Positions 32,818 to 43,737 of a stretch of 64,000 nucleotides of DNA are shown in pieces. The first letter of the stretch is position 1; each line of letters starts with the position of its first letter. Both the position numbers and the translations under genes were made by a program. Source of the stretch: Dactylorhiza incarnata (lineage: Eukaryota > Streptophyta > Magnoliopsida > Asparagales > Orchidaceae). The notes under the pieces are model-generated. The model did no database searches, was not told where the DNA came from, and saw only the letters and a program-made list of their open reading frames with translations. The stretch lies in the NCBI GenBank assembly GCA_033032865.1, contig JAWHQI010000505.1:677501-741500 (forward strand), written 5' to 3'.

Positions 32818-33299
32818 CCTTCCTCCGGGCACGAGTACTTCCTTCCGCTGCTGCTGCTGCTGCAGTTCTTCTTCTCCCTGCTCTCCAGAGCCGCCCTAGT
32901 CTTGTACTCGTCTCCGTGGGCTCTCATGTGCATTCTCAGGTTCGCGCCGCGCTGGAATCCCTTCCCGCACACGTGGCAGCTGTGCGTGTATTTAGCGAGC
33001 AGCATGCCGGCGTCCAGCTCGACCACGTCATGAATGAGGTGTTGCTGATGAGTGTTGTCGCCGCCGGGAGGTTTGGGAGGGGAAAAGAGGATGGAGGAGG
33101 CGGCGGCGACCATGTCGTTGATGAGGGTATCTGCGTGGAGGGCTGCGGCTTCAGGTCGGATGTCTGTGGAGAGAAAGCTGGCGGCGATGAAGGAGTGGAG
33201 CTGCTTGATTTTGTGGCGGAGGAGGGAGAGGTCGAAGAGAAGAGCCGCGGGGAGCTGAGGGTGGGCGGAGGAGCCGGAGTAGTTGAAGTTGGCAGACAT
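32818..33299 (-). pseudogene. STOP1-like C2H2 zinc-finger gene, 5' part with start codon
   Basis: It starts at ATG 33299 (MSANFNYSGSSAHPQ). The first 100 or so residues include a helical LLRHKIKQLHSFIAASFLS stretch. Finger 1 follows (YTHSCHVCGKGFQRGANLRM, HMRAHGDEYKT), typical of STOP1. It ends at KYSCPEEG at the Copia-6 insertion. Removing Copia-6 and one TSD copy gives a frame of 735 bp (244 residues) with no internal stop, joining to 26846-26594. A 244-residue length is short for STOP1 (usually well over 350), so this may be a short paralogue. With the 6 kb insertion in the coding exon it should be null. Confidence 0.87.
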
Positions 33300-34400
33300 G
33301 GAGGTATCGGCGGGACGAAAGGAGATATATTAATTAGGGCGTCTTCTTATTCGTCCAATGCATCATGATTAATACGACGACAAGTATATATATATATTAA
33401 TTGTTGGAAAATTTTAAGGAGTTGTTGGGTTTATATATTTGAAGTCAACTGAGGGAAGAAGTTGAGGCCATCACTGATTGTGCCCTTCCTCACTAGGTGT
33501 CAATGCCTAGAAGGGATATTGTTTATATGTCTGTTTAGGGGATAATGTATATATCTGTTGAGGGTCGTTTAGCGCTCCTACGGACCGGAGGAATCAAATT
33601 GTCATAGCTCGAGAGTGAGTTCAAGAGCTTAAACAGTCGATATGATGAACCAACAGTAGAAAGCAAGACTTTTACATGGAAAATCCGAAAAGAGAAAACG
33701 CGGGTGATGGGCCCAGTTCTGCACTAGTTGTAGTTGAGTATAGGATTTTAGAGTTTTGAAGGGTGATTGGTCACGGCTCCTTTACAAGTCTTTGGAGTGT
33801 CTAGTCTTCAGAAAAGCTAAGTGTTGATGAGTGCTTGCTGTAGCAGTCATAAGAGTAGAATTGTCCCTAGTGGAGCGCGCATTGAGTGGGAGCTAGAATT
33901 AGCAGTGAGCCAAGTCTTTGTTGGAGAAACCTTAAAAATCTCTCCTCTTTTTTTTCTCTGTCCCTGCAAATTAAGGTTTGGACGCCTTTTTATAGTTTTT
34001 TAGGGGGGGCGCAAAGGTATTTGCGCTCTCTTGGAAATGGAACGGGTGAATATGAATGTGTGATTGCAGTCACCTGAATCACGAACTTTTGGGATATGAC
34101 GATCATGTCCCCCGGGCGCCTCGGTCAGGTTCGCCGGAGAGACGAACGCGGCGGAGACACGCAAAGGCGTGCACAGGCGCGAAGGGGACGTGGTCGTGCA
34201 CGCGTGCCGAGCGCGGGAGCACTCCATTGAGCGCACGCGTGCTGCCATCGAGCACTGGAGCGTGGCGACGAGTGCGGGCGCGCGCCGTCGAGCACGGGCG
34301 TGTGTGTTGTAGTTTTAGTTGTGGTGGGACTTCCACGTTGGGCCGATCTTGTTATGATGAGCAGGTCGGGGTCACAGTAAAAGAGAGTGTATGGTTCGAC
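33300..34400. other. Non-coding stretch upstream of the STOP1-like gene
   Basis: No convincing gene is seen. 33300-33420 would be the promoter or leader of the STOP1-like gene and has TATATATATA at about 33386-33395. 33480-34020 has phrases reminiscent of decayed plant LTRs (ACATGGAAAATCCGAAAAG). 34090-34320 is GC-rich, with overlapping open frames on both strands that have no recognisable domain. Confidence 0.4.
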
Positions 34401-34410
34401 CATTCCAACA

Positions 34411-34925
34411 TAGGGCTGATATCGAGTCGAGTTCGAGCGACTTGGGTTTGGCTCAAAATTGAAATTTTCGAGTCGAACTCTGCTCGAAAATAAAATCAAT
34501 TTCAAGTCGAGCTCGACTCGAAATGGCTCGATTTCAAGCCGGCTCAAAATTGAATCGAGTCGGCTCAAAGTTGAGCAATTTTTCTCTTTATTCCTAGTTG
34601 ACTCGAAATTAAATAAGTCAATATCTAAATTTAGCAAACGAAACACTTAAAATATTCCTAGTTTACACTTTTTTATTTAGGTTTAAATTTTAGTGTTTTT
34701 AATTTTAAAATAATAATATATTGATAATTACATAATATTTTTAATCAATTCGAGCGGATCTGAACTATATTTCGAGCGATTCAGGGCTGACTCGAAATCG
34801 ACTTGAAATGTGATTCTAGTCAATTTGAATCGATTCAAATTAAGTTGAATCAATTGTAATCGATTCCGACTCGGCTCAATGTTCGAGCGACTTTCGAGTT
34901 TCGAATAATATGCTGAGCTCTACTC
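34411..34925. repeat. Degenerate TCGAG/CTCGA palindromic repeat block
   Basis: The motifs GAGTCGAG, CTCGACTCGAAAT and GGCTCGATTTCAAG recur at irregular 15-35 bp spacing on both strands. They fade into AT-rich sequence near 34640-34740 and return at 34750-34915. Blocks like this are common plant repeats of uncertain origin. Confidence 0.6.
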
Positions 34926-36655
34926 CAACATTATGGTAAACCATATATGTACACTAGAGACAGTGCATGGGGAGGCCTCCCGTGCAACGAACATTCGACG
35001 GCAGCATCATTTGGCGGGCGGCATCTAAGCTTATATTATAAAAAATTTAATATAAACTTATATTTAGATATTATAAATATAAGTTATAATATATTTACTT
35101 TATATTAGTTATAAAAGTTATAGTTTCTTTTATTTAGATAATAATTTATGTGCTTACAACAGCTTGTCAGCTGATGTAGCGGTTGAGTCTGTATTCAATA
35201 TATGACTGGTTGTGGGTTTGATCATATTGCAAAATCATAATTTCACATTGTAGGTCAGCCGTAGTCTGAAAATATAGGCTTTGGACATCCTACCATAGTA
35301 AGTATAGGAGCTCTAGTAAAATTAATATGGGGCTCCACCGTTACACAAAGTAGGTATAGATTTAGGCAATGGTGCATAGTAATTACTACATAAAAAGTGC
35401 TAATGAGATATATTTATATATAGTATACACACTAGCATCTTCGCCCGTGCTCGAATCCCGTGTGCATATTCGGCGTGCGGCGACAATAGGTGGGGCGACG
35501 ACATTCGGCTACCGCTGGTACTCTATATTCCACCAGCTAACGGGCTACTCCGCCCGTTTGTGAGTTTCCTTGGGTGAGCACGGGCATGAAAAACTGCTGA
35601 AATTGTAAGAAATCAGCGTGTAAGTACTGGACATTACAACTGGTATCTCAAATCACCCAATTAACCTTGAATGTATAGATTATTGAAGTATTAAGAGTAT
35701 GTGTAGTCAGGAAAATAGGAATAAGAAGTTGAATTCAATTAAGAAGCTCTGTTGTTGTTGCCTCGATTAAGAAGAACCTTGGAGCAGACTGCATGATTTG
35801 TTATAGACATGGCGTTTTCTTTTTTATAACAATCATTGGCGAGAGATCGGCAAGAAGATCGAAGTAATCGAGAGTAAGGATCGGATGTAGGAGAATTTAG
35901 AGGGTTTCGATGGAGCGGTAGGGCAGGATTTTGATCCAAAGAGTGAAGCAGAAGAATGAAGTCGTTATTTGAGAAGATGCGAAAATGAAAATCCCATAAA
36001 ATCGGAATGGAAGAGGCGGGAGGTGAATGGAAGAAGGAAGATGCCCGAAGCATGCAGAAGATTCGTTTTCCCGCTCGGTGATGATCAACGGCGGTTCGTT
36101 GTTGTGGATGGTTAGAGGCGGTCATGATCGATTCGCTGGAACACGCGAGAAGACTGGGGGAGGAGTACCTTGCTTTGGGTAGTGGTGGAAGGCAAAGCCG
36201 AAGGGCATCGAAGCGGTGAATATGACAGTTTATAAAAGAAGTCTAATAGAGCTTCATCATCGGATTTCAAATTGACTCATCCTCTGGGACAGGAGCTTTC
36301 AATTATACACATACCCCCTCCCCTATCTTTGATGAGAAAAGTGTGATTATTCGAGCGTGCAGATGAATACGCTCTTTGTTTCTCACCGCCTTTGGGAGCT
36401 CATCGTCGATGGTCCTCAAGTTCCAGTGTTCTTCAAAGTGTCTGAGTCCAGCAAGTACAACAAGGAATCGGAATCAGTATCACTAAGGATTTGCGCAGAG
36501 TGGCCTTGGCGCAAATCCTAGCTCCGGCTAACCGGTAACATCAATTTCCACAGATCCACCTCCTATTTCTTCTTCATCCTTATTCTTTCAAGAATCTTGT
36601 AATATGAAATAATTGGTATTATAATAAGCATGCATTTATTAATTAGTAGTTAGGG
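34926..36655. other. Non-coding stretch, no gene recognised
   Basis: AT-rich 34980-35440. A minus-strand CTAG flanked by A/T at 35432-35435 precedes an inverted repeat (GCCCGTGCTC at 35443-35452 and GAGCACGGGC at 35576-35585), loosely like a Helitron end. A 128-residue minus-strand frame at 35739-36125 has no recognisable domain, and I do not call it a gene. Confidence 0.35.
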
Positions 36656-36895
36656 TTATTTAAGGGGACCTACCCTCGAAGTTTGTGTAATTACAACTTC
36701 CATCCCTTTAACTTTCGAAATTACAAATATCTCCCCTCAATGTTTACATTTTTTGAAGTAAATCATCAAGGGGGGGTATTTTTGTACATGGATGTTATGA
36801 AATGTAAACATTAAAGGAGAGTAATTGTAATTTTAAAAGTTAGAGAGGTGCAAGCTGTAATAACACAAACTTCGAGAGGAGGTCCCGATAAATAA
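36656..36895. mobile_element. Fold-back (MITE-like) element of about 240 bp
   Basis: The left arm (36656-36754, starting TTATTTAAGGGGACC) and the right arm (36799-36895) are imperfect inverted copies over about 95 bp. CGAAGTTTGTGTAATTACA pairs with TGTAATAACACAAACTTCG. The loop has a G7 run. I could not fix a TSD, so the superfamily is open. Confidence 0.7.
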
Positions 36896-37486
36896 TTTAC
36901 AAACTCTGGACTGCTTTGAAAGTTGTCTTTACTCTGAAATATGAATGGAACCTTGAAATAATTGATTAATGTTTAATAGTTAATACTTTTTTATGTAAAA
37001 CCGAGAACAAAACGATTCAGATCTGGTTCTATACAAGCAAAAATATTGCTGCGCCGACTTTATTAACGTCTCTCTTTGATTATCAGTTGGTTGTAGGTGG
37101 CACCTCCACCTACAACTCATGTAACCTTCTGCAATTCATACAGACAACCAACTGATTATTGATGGAATGCATGGGTTCAACAAATTTTATATGAATAAAT
37201 ATGCAAAATATACAGCATAGAAACAAACCGCACGAAAAAATGTAGCCCTAAAATACCTGCAGAAACTTAAAGCATGATTATAAATTTAGCTAACATTCCA
37301 TAGGCAGTGTCAAAATACACACCTGATTCAAAAAAAAAACATAAATTCCTTTAATCTACAGCCTGGGCATCACCACTAAATCTCCCTGCATAACAGTACT
37401 CTGCATTCAACATACTTCTTAAATAGAGGCAGCATAAGTTCAAATATATGAAAAATCCACAAGAAGTTGAAAAAAAAAAGGCATAT
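36896..37486. other. Non-coding, likely downstream region of the UCH37-like gene
   Basis: AT-rich sequence without frames. For the minus-strand gene ending at 37487 this would contain the 3' UTR. AGTTGGTTGTAGGTGGCACCTCC near 37086 has a short inverted partner, but no larger structure is obvious. Confidence 0.4.
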
Positions 37487-38363
37487 TCAGATAGGACTGC
37501 TTGTTTTCTGCTTGGCCTTCTCGATCAGAGGCTTCAACTGCTTCTTCTCCGCAAGAATCTTCAGGAAATTAAACAAAAATGGAATGTAGTTGTGCTTCCT
37601 CCTAATATTTTCAGTCTTCCACTTCTTGAACTTCTCCTCCTCCATTATAATCTTCGTGGTCACATTCTCGATCCCGGTGGTCACCTCGGAGAGCGATCGG
37701 TTCGCGGCTTCGATAGCAGCAGTCTGCTTGTTTCCTCCGGCACCGGCATGCTCGTTTATCTGTTGGAGAAGTGCCTCTCTCTTCCTCTGAAGCTCCTTGA
37801 GCTCTACGGTGTAGATCTCCTTTCGGTTCTTCACTATCGCCATGAGATTGAATCGAATCTCGTTCTGAGAGTATCTTTCGATCCGCTCCTGGATCACCGG
37901 CCGCACGATCCGAAGCCACTCCATATCCGCCCGATCGCATCGGCCGAGACAGATGGGGCCTTCCTTGAGTCCGTCGAGCTCATACAGCGCCCCGTCCACC
38001 GGCACGTAGCTTATGAAATGGTAAACGTCGTCATCCTTGGCCGCGCCTTTCATCTCGTCGGGAACAAAGGGCTCGGGTCGAGCGAAACTGTTGTGCGCGG
38101 ATCGAATGGCTTCGCTGTTGTTGATGGCGAGGCCTTTGAGCTCGGGTGGGAAGTTCTTCGTGAATTCTTTCAGCATCGAGAGTTCGGGGCCGATGTCAAC
38201 CTCGGCGCAGTTCATTAAAATTGACAGAATAGCCTGGGTGGCGCAGGCGTTGTTGATGACCTGGCTGGCGAAAAAAAGATTCGGGATTTGATCCTTTATG
38301 GTGACTCGGTCGTCTTTCTCTCCGGGTCGCCATTTGAACAAGAAGATTAGCCCATGAACTGGC
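37487..38363 (-). CDS. UCH2-like: Ubiquitin C-terminal hydrolase, UCH37/UCHL5 type (main exon)
   Basis: Cysteine protease that removes ubiquitin from proteins, related to Arabidopsis UCH1/UCH2 and animal UCHL5, which acts with the proteasome or chromatin complexes. All active-site residues are visible: the oxyanion glutamine in FFASQVINN, cysteine in [10 protein letters not shown], histidine in [10 protein letters not shown] and aspartate in [12 protein letters not shown]. The C-terminal UCH37-like domain ([35 protein letters not shown]) ends in a lysine-rich tail ([11 protein letters not shown]). The coding exon starts at the acceptor TCTCAG/G and runs to TGA at 37487. No frameshift or stop is present. 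Function by family is secure, partner is not. Confidence 0.9.
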
Positions 38364-38450
38364 CTGAGATAAAAAAAAGTGTCCTTTATGGAAGGGAAGA
38401 ATAAAAACCAATGATACATAAAGTACTCCTTATTGGGGTAGATAATATAC
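38364..38450 (-). other. 87-nt intron of the UCH37-like gene
   Basis: On the minus strand it begins GTATATTATC and ends in a T8 run plus ATCTCAG. Splicing joins LDLDTLNDL to [11 protein letters not shown] as in the family. It has no stop in one frame, which is why the open frame extends through it. The junction codon is TG/G (Trp) where relatives have Arg, a CGG to TGG type change. Confidence 0.8.
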
Positions 38451-38497
38451 CAGAGGTCATTTAGTGTGTCCAGGTCAAGCGAGTACAGCTCCTCTAC
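38451..38497 (-). CDS. UCH2-like: UCH37-like gene, small upstream exon
   Basis: It encodes [15 protein letters not shown] plus the first two bases of a Trp codon. The family has this sequence directly before RPVYGLIF. The acceptor is AAAACAG on the minus strand. Exons 2 and 3 together give 924 coding bases (307 residues plus stop), in frame. The N-terminal exon, which in relatives encodes about 25 residues starting MSW, was not found between 38498 and 46130. It may lie beyond the Copia-4/TRIM insertions, be too diverged for me to see, or be lost, in which case this is a pseudogene. Confidence 0.8.
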
Positions 38498-39431
38498 CTG
38501 TTTTATTATAATATATATAGAGAATCAAATGTGCATCGTTCCAAAAGCATTGAATACAAAATATAACTGAAATGAATTCAAATTGCAAGCAAATATGATA
38601 TTTTTGGCCAAAATGTCATCACAATCATACAAGTGCGGTCAAGATGTAGCAGTCATGAAAAGGGTTGTTCGCATACCAAATAGTTCGTGAATAATTCGGG
38701 AATCGATTCATGAAGATTCATATTTTTCGAATTCGAGTGGTGTATTTGAATTCGAATACGAATTATATTATCACTTTTGACAAGATTCACGAATAATAGC
38801 AATATCTATATTACATATAAAGATGATTTTGGTCGTCCGAGCAAAGTCTATTTGGTCCTTTCTGCATTCTATGACAAATCTGGAATAATAATTGTCGGTG
38901 AATCTTAATGGCAGGAGCATTGGTAAAAAAAGTCACTCAACAGCTTTTCTGTTGATCTCCAAAACAAGAAAGAACCAATGCTCGGGGATTTCAGTTGCAA
39001 ATCAATTAATCCATGAACATTAGCATTCTTTTATCGACTTTTAATTCAACAAGCTAAAATCATGAACTGGGAACAATATACAGATCTAAGGCAGTAGACA
39101 ACCGACCAGGGCGGTTGGGAGTACAAAGAAAATCATGAACTAGAAAATACAACAAACTCTCGTAGTTGGAACTCAAAGTTTCATAAAAATAAAAACCGTA
39201 ATATGTATGCCTTGAGATGAACAAACTAAAATCTGATTATATTTCAGTAGTCTGAGTATTTCCTTCAGGAACTTCAATAAGCATGTGTATAATGGGATAG
39301 ATTATATTCCCTAATTCTCTGTGGAGTCCTACGTACCCCCCCCCCCCCCCCCCCCCCCCCCCAACCAAATAGGTTCTTTGGATTTCCATATTATTTGATG
39401 GATACAAAGTCCTTGGATAAAATATTGATGT
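38498..39431. other. Non-coding, probable first intron or upstream region of the UCH37-like gene
   Basis: AT-rich, with a block of TTCGAATTCG-type palindromic motifs at 38680-38770 and a C27 run at 39336-39362. No exon 1 was recognised. Confidence 0.4.
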
Positions 39432-39603
39432 TGTTGAGAATGCTTAAGCTTCTTTGTATATTCAGTAGTATACAAAAAGGAGAGTGCATATTTATAGGAG
39501 AGAGATGAGAGAGAGAAATCCTATATACAATGTGGGACTAAAGAGATATAGAAGAGGAGTAAATGGGCCACCAAATGGGCCAAATACATGGGCTATTTCA
39601 ACA
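39432..39603 (-). repeat. Copia-4 3' LTR
   Basis: It is 172 bp and paired with 44596-44767. Differences: G/C in TATTCAGTAG, G/A in GAGTGCATA, G/A in AAATGGGCC. It contains CATATTTATAGG, whose complement CCTATAAATATG supplies a minus-strand TATA box. Confidence 0.93.
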
Positions 39604-39620
39604 CTCCCCTGCAAGCTGGA
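39604..39620 (-). other. Copia-4 polypurine tract
   Basis: On the minus strand AGCTTGCAGGGGAG directly precedes the 3' LTR start TGTTGAAAT. Confidence 0.75.
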
Positions 39621-39741
39621 GCGTACAAATCGTATGCGCCAAGCTTGGATAAGCATTGATAGAAGAGGGTACTGGACAGTGCCTTTGTGAGGACATCCGC
39701 AACTTGTTCAGTACCAGGGACATGTTTTAGCTCGATTTTCT

Positions 39742-41537
39742 TCATTTGTACTTTCTCCCGGATAAAGTGGCAGTCGACCTCGATATGCTTGGTTCTTTCG
39801 TGAAATACCGGGTTCTTGGCAATATATATAGCAGCCTGACTGTCGCAAAGTAGAAGAGCAGGAGCAGGAATTTTACCCCAAGATCCGTGAGAAGACTTTC
39901 AAGCCATGTAAGTTCAGAGACCACAGATGCCATTGCCCTGTATTCTGCTTCTGCTAAGGAGCGCACAACCACTGCTTGTTTCTTGCTACGCCAAGTAATC
40001 AAATGTCCTCCGAAGTACGTACAAAAGCCACTGGTTGACCGACGATCATCCAGAGAGCCAGCATAGTCAGCATCAGAGTATGCCACCAGTGTTGGAGTTG
40101 AGGATGAGGTCTTGTATACCAAGCCTTGACCAGGAGCCGCTTTTAGATATCGGAGAATCCGTTCCACAGCCTGAAGATGAGAGGAACGAGGGGCGTGCAT
40201 GTAACGGCTGACAATACCGACAGCGAAGGAGATATCTGGTCTTGTAACAGTCAGATAGATCAGTTTTCCAACCAGACGGCGATAGTATTCTGGGTTCTGA
40301 AGCAAGAGATCAGTGTCAGAGGACTGAGCACAAATCTTGTGATTTGCGTCCATTGGAGTATTGATGGGTTTGCAGCCGGAGTAGCCTGCATCATGAAGAA
40401 GGTCGAGGCAATACTTTCTCTGAGATAGAACAAGGCCATCTGGTCGCCTGGCTACCTCCAGGCCCAGGAAGTAATGAAGGTTCCCCAGATCTTTTGTTTG
40501 GAACACGGAGCTGAGTTGTTGTTTGATCGCCTGAATTCCTTTTGAGTCGTTGTCTGTGATAATGATATCATCCACATAGACAAGAAGGAGAACGGTGCCT
40601 GTTGCCCGGTGGCGAGTAAACAGGGAGAAGTCAGCCGAGTTCCGAGTAAACCCTGCTTCACGAAGGACCTTGCTGAGCTTGTCGAACCATGCTCGAGGAG
40701 ACTGTTTGAGACCATAGAGAGACCGCAAAAGATGACAGACTTTCGGGGTCCTAGACTCCCCCGTGGTCTCAAACCCGGGTGGCTGCTGCATGTACACCGT
40801 TTCAGTGAGATCACCATTTAAGAAGGCGTTCTTAATATCCAGTTGATGTAAGGGCCATTGGCGGTGCACAGCAACGGAGAGAAGAACCCGTACTGCGTTC
40901 AGTTTGGCGACGGGAGAGAAGGTTTCGTCGTAGTCCAAACCTTGTTGCTGGGTGTAGCCGCGAGCCACCAGTCGAGCTTTTAAGCGGTCAATGGTCCCAT
41001 TCGCAGCATGCTTGATGACAAAGACCCATTTGCAACCAACAGTTTTCTGGCCAGGGGGAAGATCCACCAGTTGCCAGGTCTGGTTTGCCCACAACGCGGC
41101 CATTTCTTCTTCCATTGCGGCACGCCAGCCAGGATGTTGAAGAGCCTCCTGCACAAAGTTAGGAACTGCAACGGACGATAAAGAAGTGGCCAGAGTATGA
41201 AGGTGGGGTGAGAGGCGATGTAAGGACATATAATTCGCCAAAGGATGGGCAGTCGATTCTGTTACCTGATCAGCAGAACACGGAGCACCGGAGGTCGAGT
41301 CGGACTGCGGAGTCGGATCGGAACGAGGATGTTGACGAGTGTAGACTCGGATAATCGGTGGTTTAGAGATAATGGAGGTTGGAGTGGGAGCAATATCAGG
41401 AGCCGGAGATGGAGGAACGGGAACGGAAGTGTCGTTGACCGGGATGACAGGTCGCGGAGCGGGTGGTGGTGCACGGGTGGATCCAGGATCAAAAAAGAAC
41501 GGCTGATCCTTCCAGAAGGTAACATCGGCAGAGACCG
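39742..41537 (-). pseudogene. Copia-4 RT and RNase H (frameshift near the end)
   Basis: From about 41537 a proline-rich linker leads to the [56 protein letters not shown] and LLVYVDDIIIT with intact YVDD. The RNase H follows (AVERILRYLKAAPG, VAYSDADYAGSLDDRRST, RSLAEAEYRAM). Near 39890, after SLLTDLGV, the frame shifts. The RNase H C-terminus (the region with KHIE-type sequence) is readable only in another frame. Confidence 0.87.
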
Positions 41538-42917
41538 TTATTTACGGGTTGTAGGGAAGTAGCAGACGTAACCTTTCTGAGTTCGAGAGTAGCCGACGAA
41601 GATGGACTTGGTAGCACGAGGATCCAACTTATCCGTGGAGGGTCCCAAGATGTGGACATAGCAGGTGCACCCAAAGGTGCGAGGTGTGAGAGAGAAGGAT
41701 GGAGTAGAAGGGAAAAGAAGGCTGAACGGAGTTTTATTATGGAAAACGGATGAAGGGAGACGATTGATAAGGAAGCAGGCAGTGGAGACCGCGAAGTTCC
41801 AATATGTTTTGGGAACGTTCATGTGAAGCATAAGTGAGCGGGCAACCTCGAGAAGGTGACGGTTCTTTCGCTCGGCCACACCGTTTTGTTGAGGGGTGTA
41901 AGCGCAGGATGTTTGATGGATGATTCCGAAGTCTGAGCATAGAGTGGCGATATCGTGGCTTGTGTATTCGCGAGCATTGTCGGAGCGTAAGGTTTTGATG
42001 GTAGTGGAGAATTGCGTACGGGTATCGAGGACAAACGCTCTAAAGACACGAGGGAGCTCAGAGCGATCATGAAGCAGGTATAGCCACGTTAACCGAGAGT
42101 AATCATCAACAAAAGTGAGAAAATACCGATATCCAGAAATACTAGTAGTTTTATATGGCCCCCAAATATCGGAGTGCACTAAATCAAAAGGAGCCGGGCT
42201 CCGAGTACAATGTGCGGGAAAAGAAGAACGCGGCTGTTTGCCGAAAATACAAGTTTCACATTTAAACTGAGAAAGAGGTACATCAGGGAGAGCCTTCTGG
42301 AGGACGGGTAGAGGAGGGTGCCCGAGGCGTCGGTGCCAGTCTATGGAGGAGACAGAGGAGAGGATGGTGGGAGAGTCGTCAAAGAGGTAGAGTCCGTTCC
42401 GCAATCGTCCTTTACCAATGGTAGTCCGCGTCCGTCGATCCTGTATCAAAAAAGACGAGGGGTTAAATGTGACAGAACAATCCAAGTCATTATTAAGACG
42501 ACCAATGGAAAGTAAATTGAAGGAGGAGCCCGGAACATGAAGAACCGAGCGAAGAGAAAGAGAGGAGGTGAGCGAGATGTCAGCAGAACCGGAGACGGGA
42601 ACAGTATCCCCATTGGCCACAGTGATGCACTTTGGATGAGGAGTATCCAAATATTGAGTCGGTTGCCGCGAGGTAATATGATGAGTAGCGTCGGAGTCCA
42701 TTATCCAACCTGGGCTAGTGGAGAGACAAGTCATACCTTCATTGGAGACGGAAGCGACAGATGCAGAAGTAGGGCTAAGAAGTCCATGGAGTTGCTGGAG
42801 TTGGAGGCGGACTGCGTCAAGGTCCACCGGATTGCTTGAGGTGGTTGGACTTTCCGTGGCAAGGGATGTTGTAGGACGAGGAGGATGTCCGTGTTTACGG
42901 AAGCATGTGGCCTCATA
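41538..42917 (-). pseudogene. Copia-4 knuckle end, protease and integrase
   Basis: It begins with the second half of a CCHC knuckle (VGHYEATCFRKHG). The protease has WIMDSDATHHIT, in which aspartate replaces the conserved glycine of DSG, likely inactivating it. The pre-integrase zinc motif (WHRRLGHPP, CETCIFGKQPR) and integrase core ([28 protein letters not shown]) follow. A stop at 41538 ends the frame near YSRTQKGYVCYF, where an uninterrupted pol would continue into the linker. Confidence 0.87.
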
Positions 42918-43737
42918 ATGACCCACGACCGCAGAACGAGCACTTGGGTCTCCCCCGGCCACCCCGACCTCTTCCCCGGGTGCCAGACCGGCCTCCCCGG
43001 GTAGGTGGAGGAGGAAGAGAAGGAGAAGCAGGAGCGTGCTGGAGGAGGGCCGGTGAGGTAGGTGTCGTGATATCAAGAGGTGGTGTGACTCGGAGGAGCA
43101 TGGAGCACACACTTGATAGAGACGGAGTGGTAGCTGAGGCCAAGATCTGAGCCCGAAGGCCCAGAAGATGAGGGACCCGGGCCATGAGCATAGCAATGCA
43201 GACTGCCTCCTTCTGAGCCCGCTGAGTAGCATGATCATTCGTTGAGGGCTGATGTTGGATCCATGCTTCAGCCAGAGATTTGACACGGGCAACGATAGAG
43301 GTCATGTTAGACCCGGTGGTGTCCAGAGCCTGTAGGTCGGTGATGATATCGAACAGACGTTGGAGGCTATCTTTTTCGGAGTACAGGGACTGGAGCACGT
43401 CCCACATGGCTTTGGCCGTCTCAAGGTACATGGCCATTTCATAAGGTTCGCCATCCAGCGAGTTCAGAATCCATGTTTGAACGCGGCCATCGTCCCGCAG
43501 CCATTCCTCAGTGACTGGAGTTGGGGGATCCTGGGTGAGATGAGAAGCAAGGCCCTTGGCTTGAAGGACGCGGCGGACAGAGTGCATCCAGGGCATGAAG
43601 TTTTTCTTCCCAGAGAGGGAGATGGTAGTAATCCGCAGCTCATCACGGAGCTCACTAGGAGAGTGCTGGCGGGCGGTCTCAGGAGCAGGCTGTGCGGTCT
43701 CAGGAGGCAAAGTCGGGGAGTTCTCAGACGAGCCCAT
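42913..43737 (-). CDS. Copia-4 gag (ends in the zinc knuckle)
   Basis: It starts at ATG 43737 (MGSSENSPTLPPE). The copia gag capsid-like domain follows (NFMPWMHSVRRVLQAKG, WILNSLDGEPYEMAM, LVSLY-like repeats, LAEAWIQHQPSTND). An RGGRSGTRGRGRGGRG basic region precedes the knuckle half CSFCGR. A frameshift at GGTCGTGGGTCA near 42918 cuts the knuckle in two, so gag and pol are now in different frames. Confidence 0.85.
   Translation of the reverse strand: MGSSENSPTLPPETAQPAPETARQHSPSELRDELRITTISLSGKKNFMPWMHSVRRVLQAKGLASHLTQDPPTPVTEEWLRDDGRVQTWILNSLDGEPYEMAMYLETAKAMWDVLQSLYSEKDSLQRLFDIITDLQALDTTGSNMTSIVARVKSLAEAWIQHQPSTNDHATQRAQKEAVCIAMLMARVPHLLGLRAQILASATTPSLSSVCSMLLRVTPPLDITTPTSPALLQHAPASPSLPPPPTRGGRSGTRGRGRGGRGRPKCSFCGRGSL

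Noticed and set aside
34056..34646. ORFs of 145 and 173 residues on opposite strands
   Set aside because: Compositional, in a GC-rich block next to TCGAG repeats; neither resembles a known protein.
35739..36125. 128-residue minus-strand ORF
   Set aside because: No recognisable domain, no codon pattern, and no splice or promoter context; kept only as a note.
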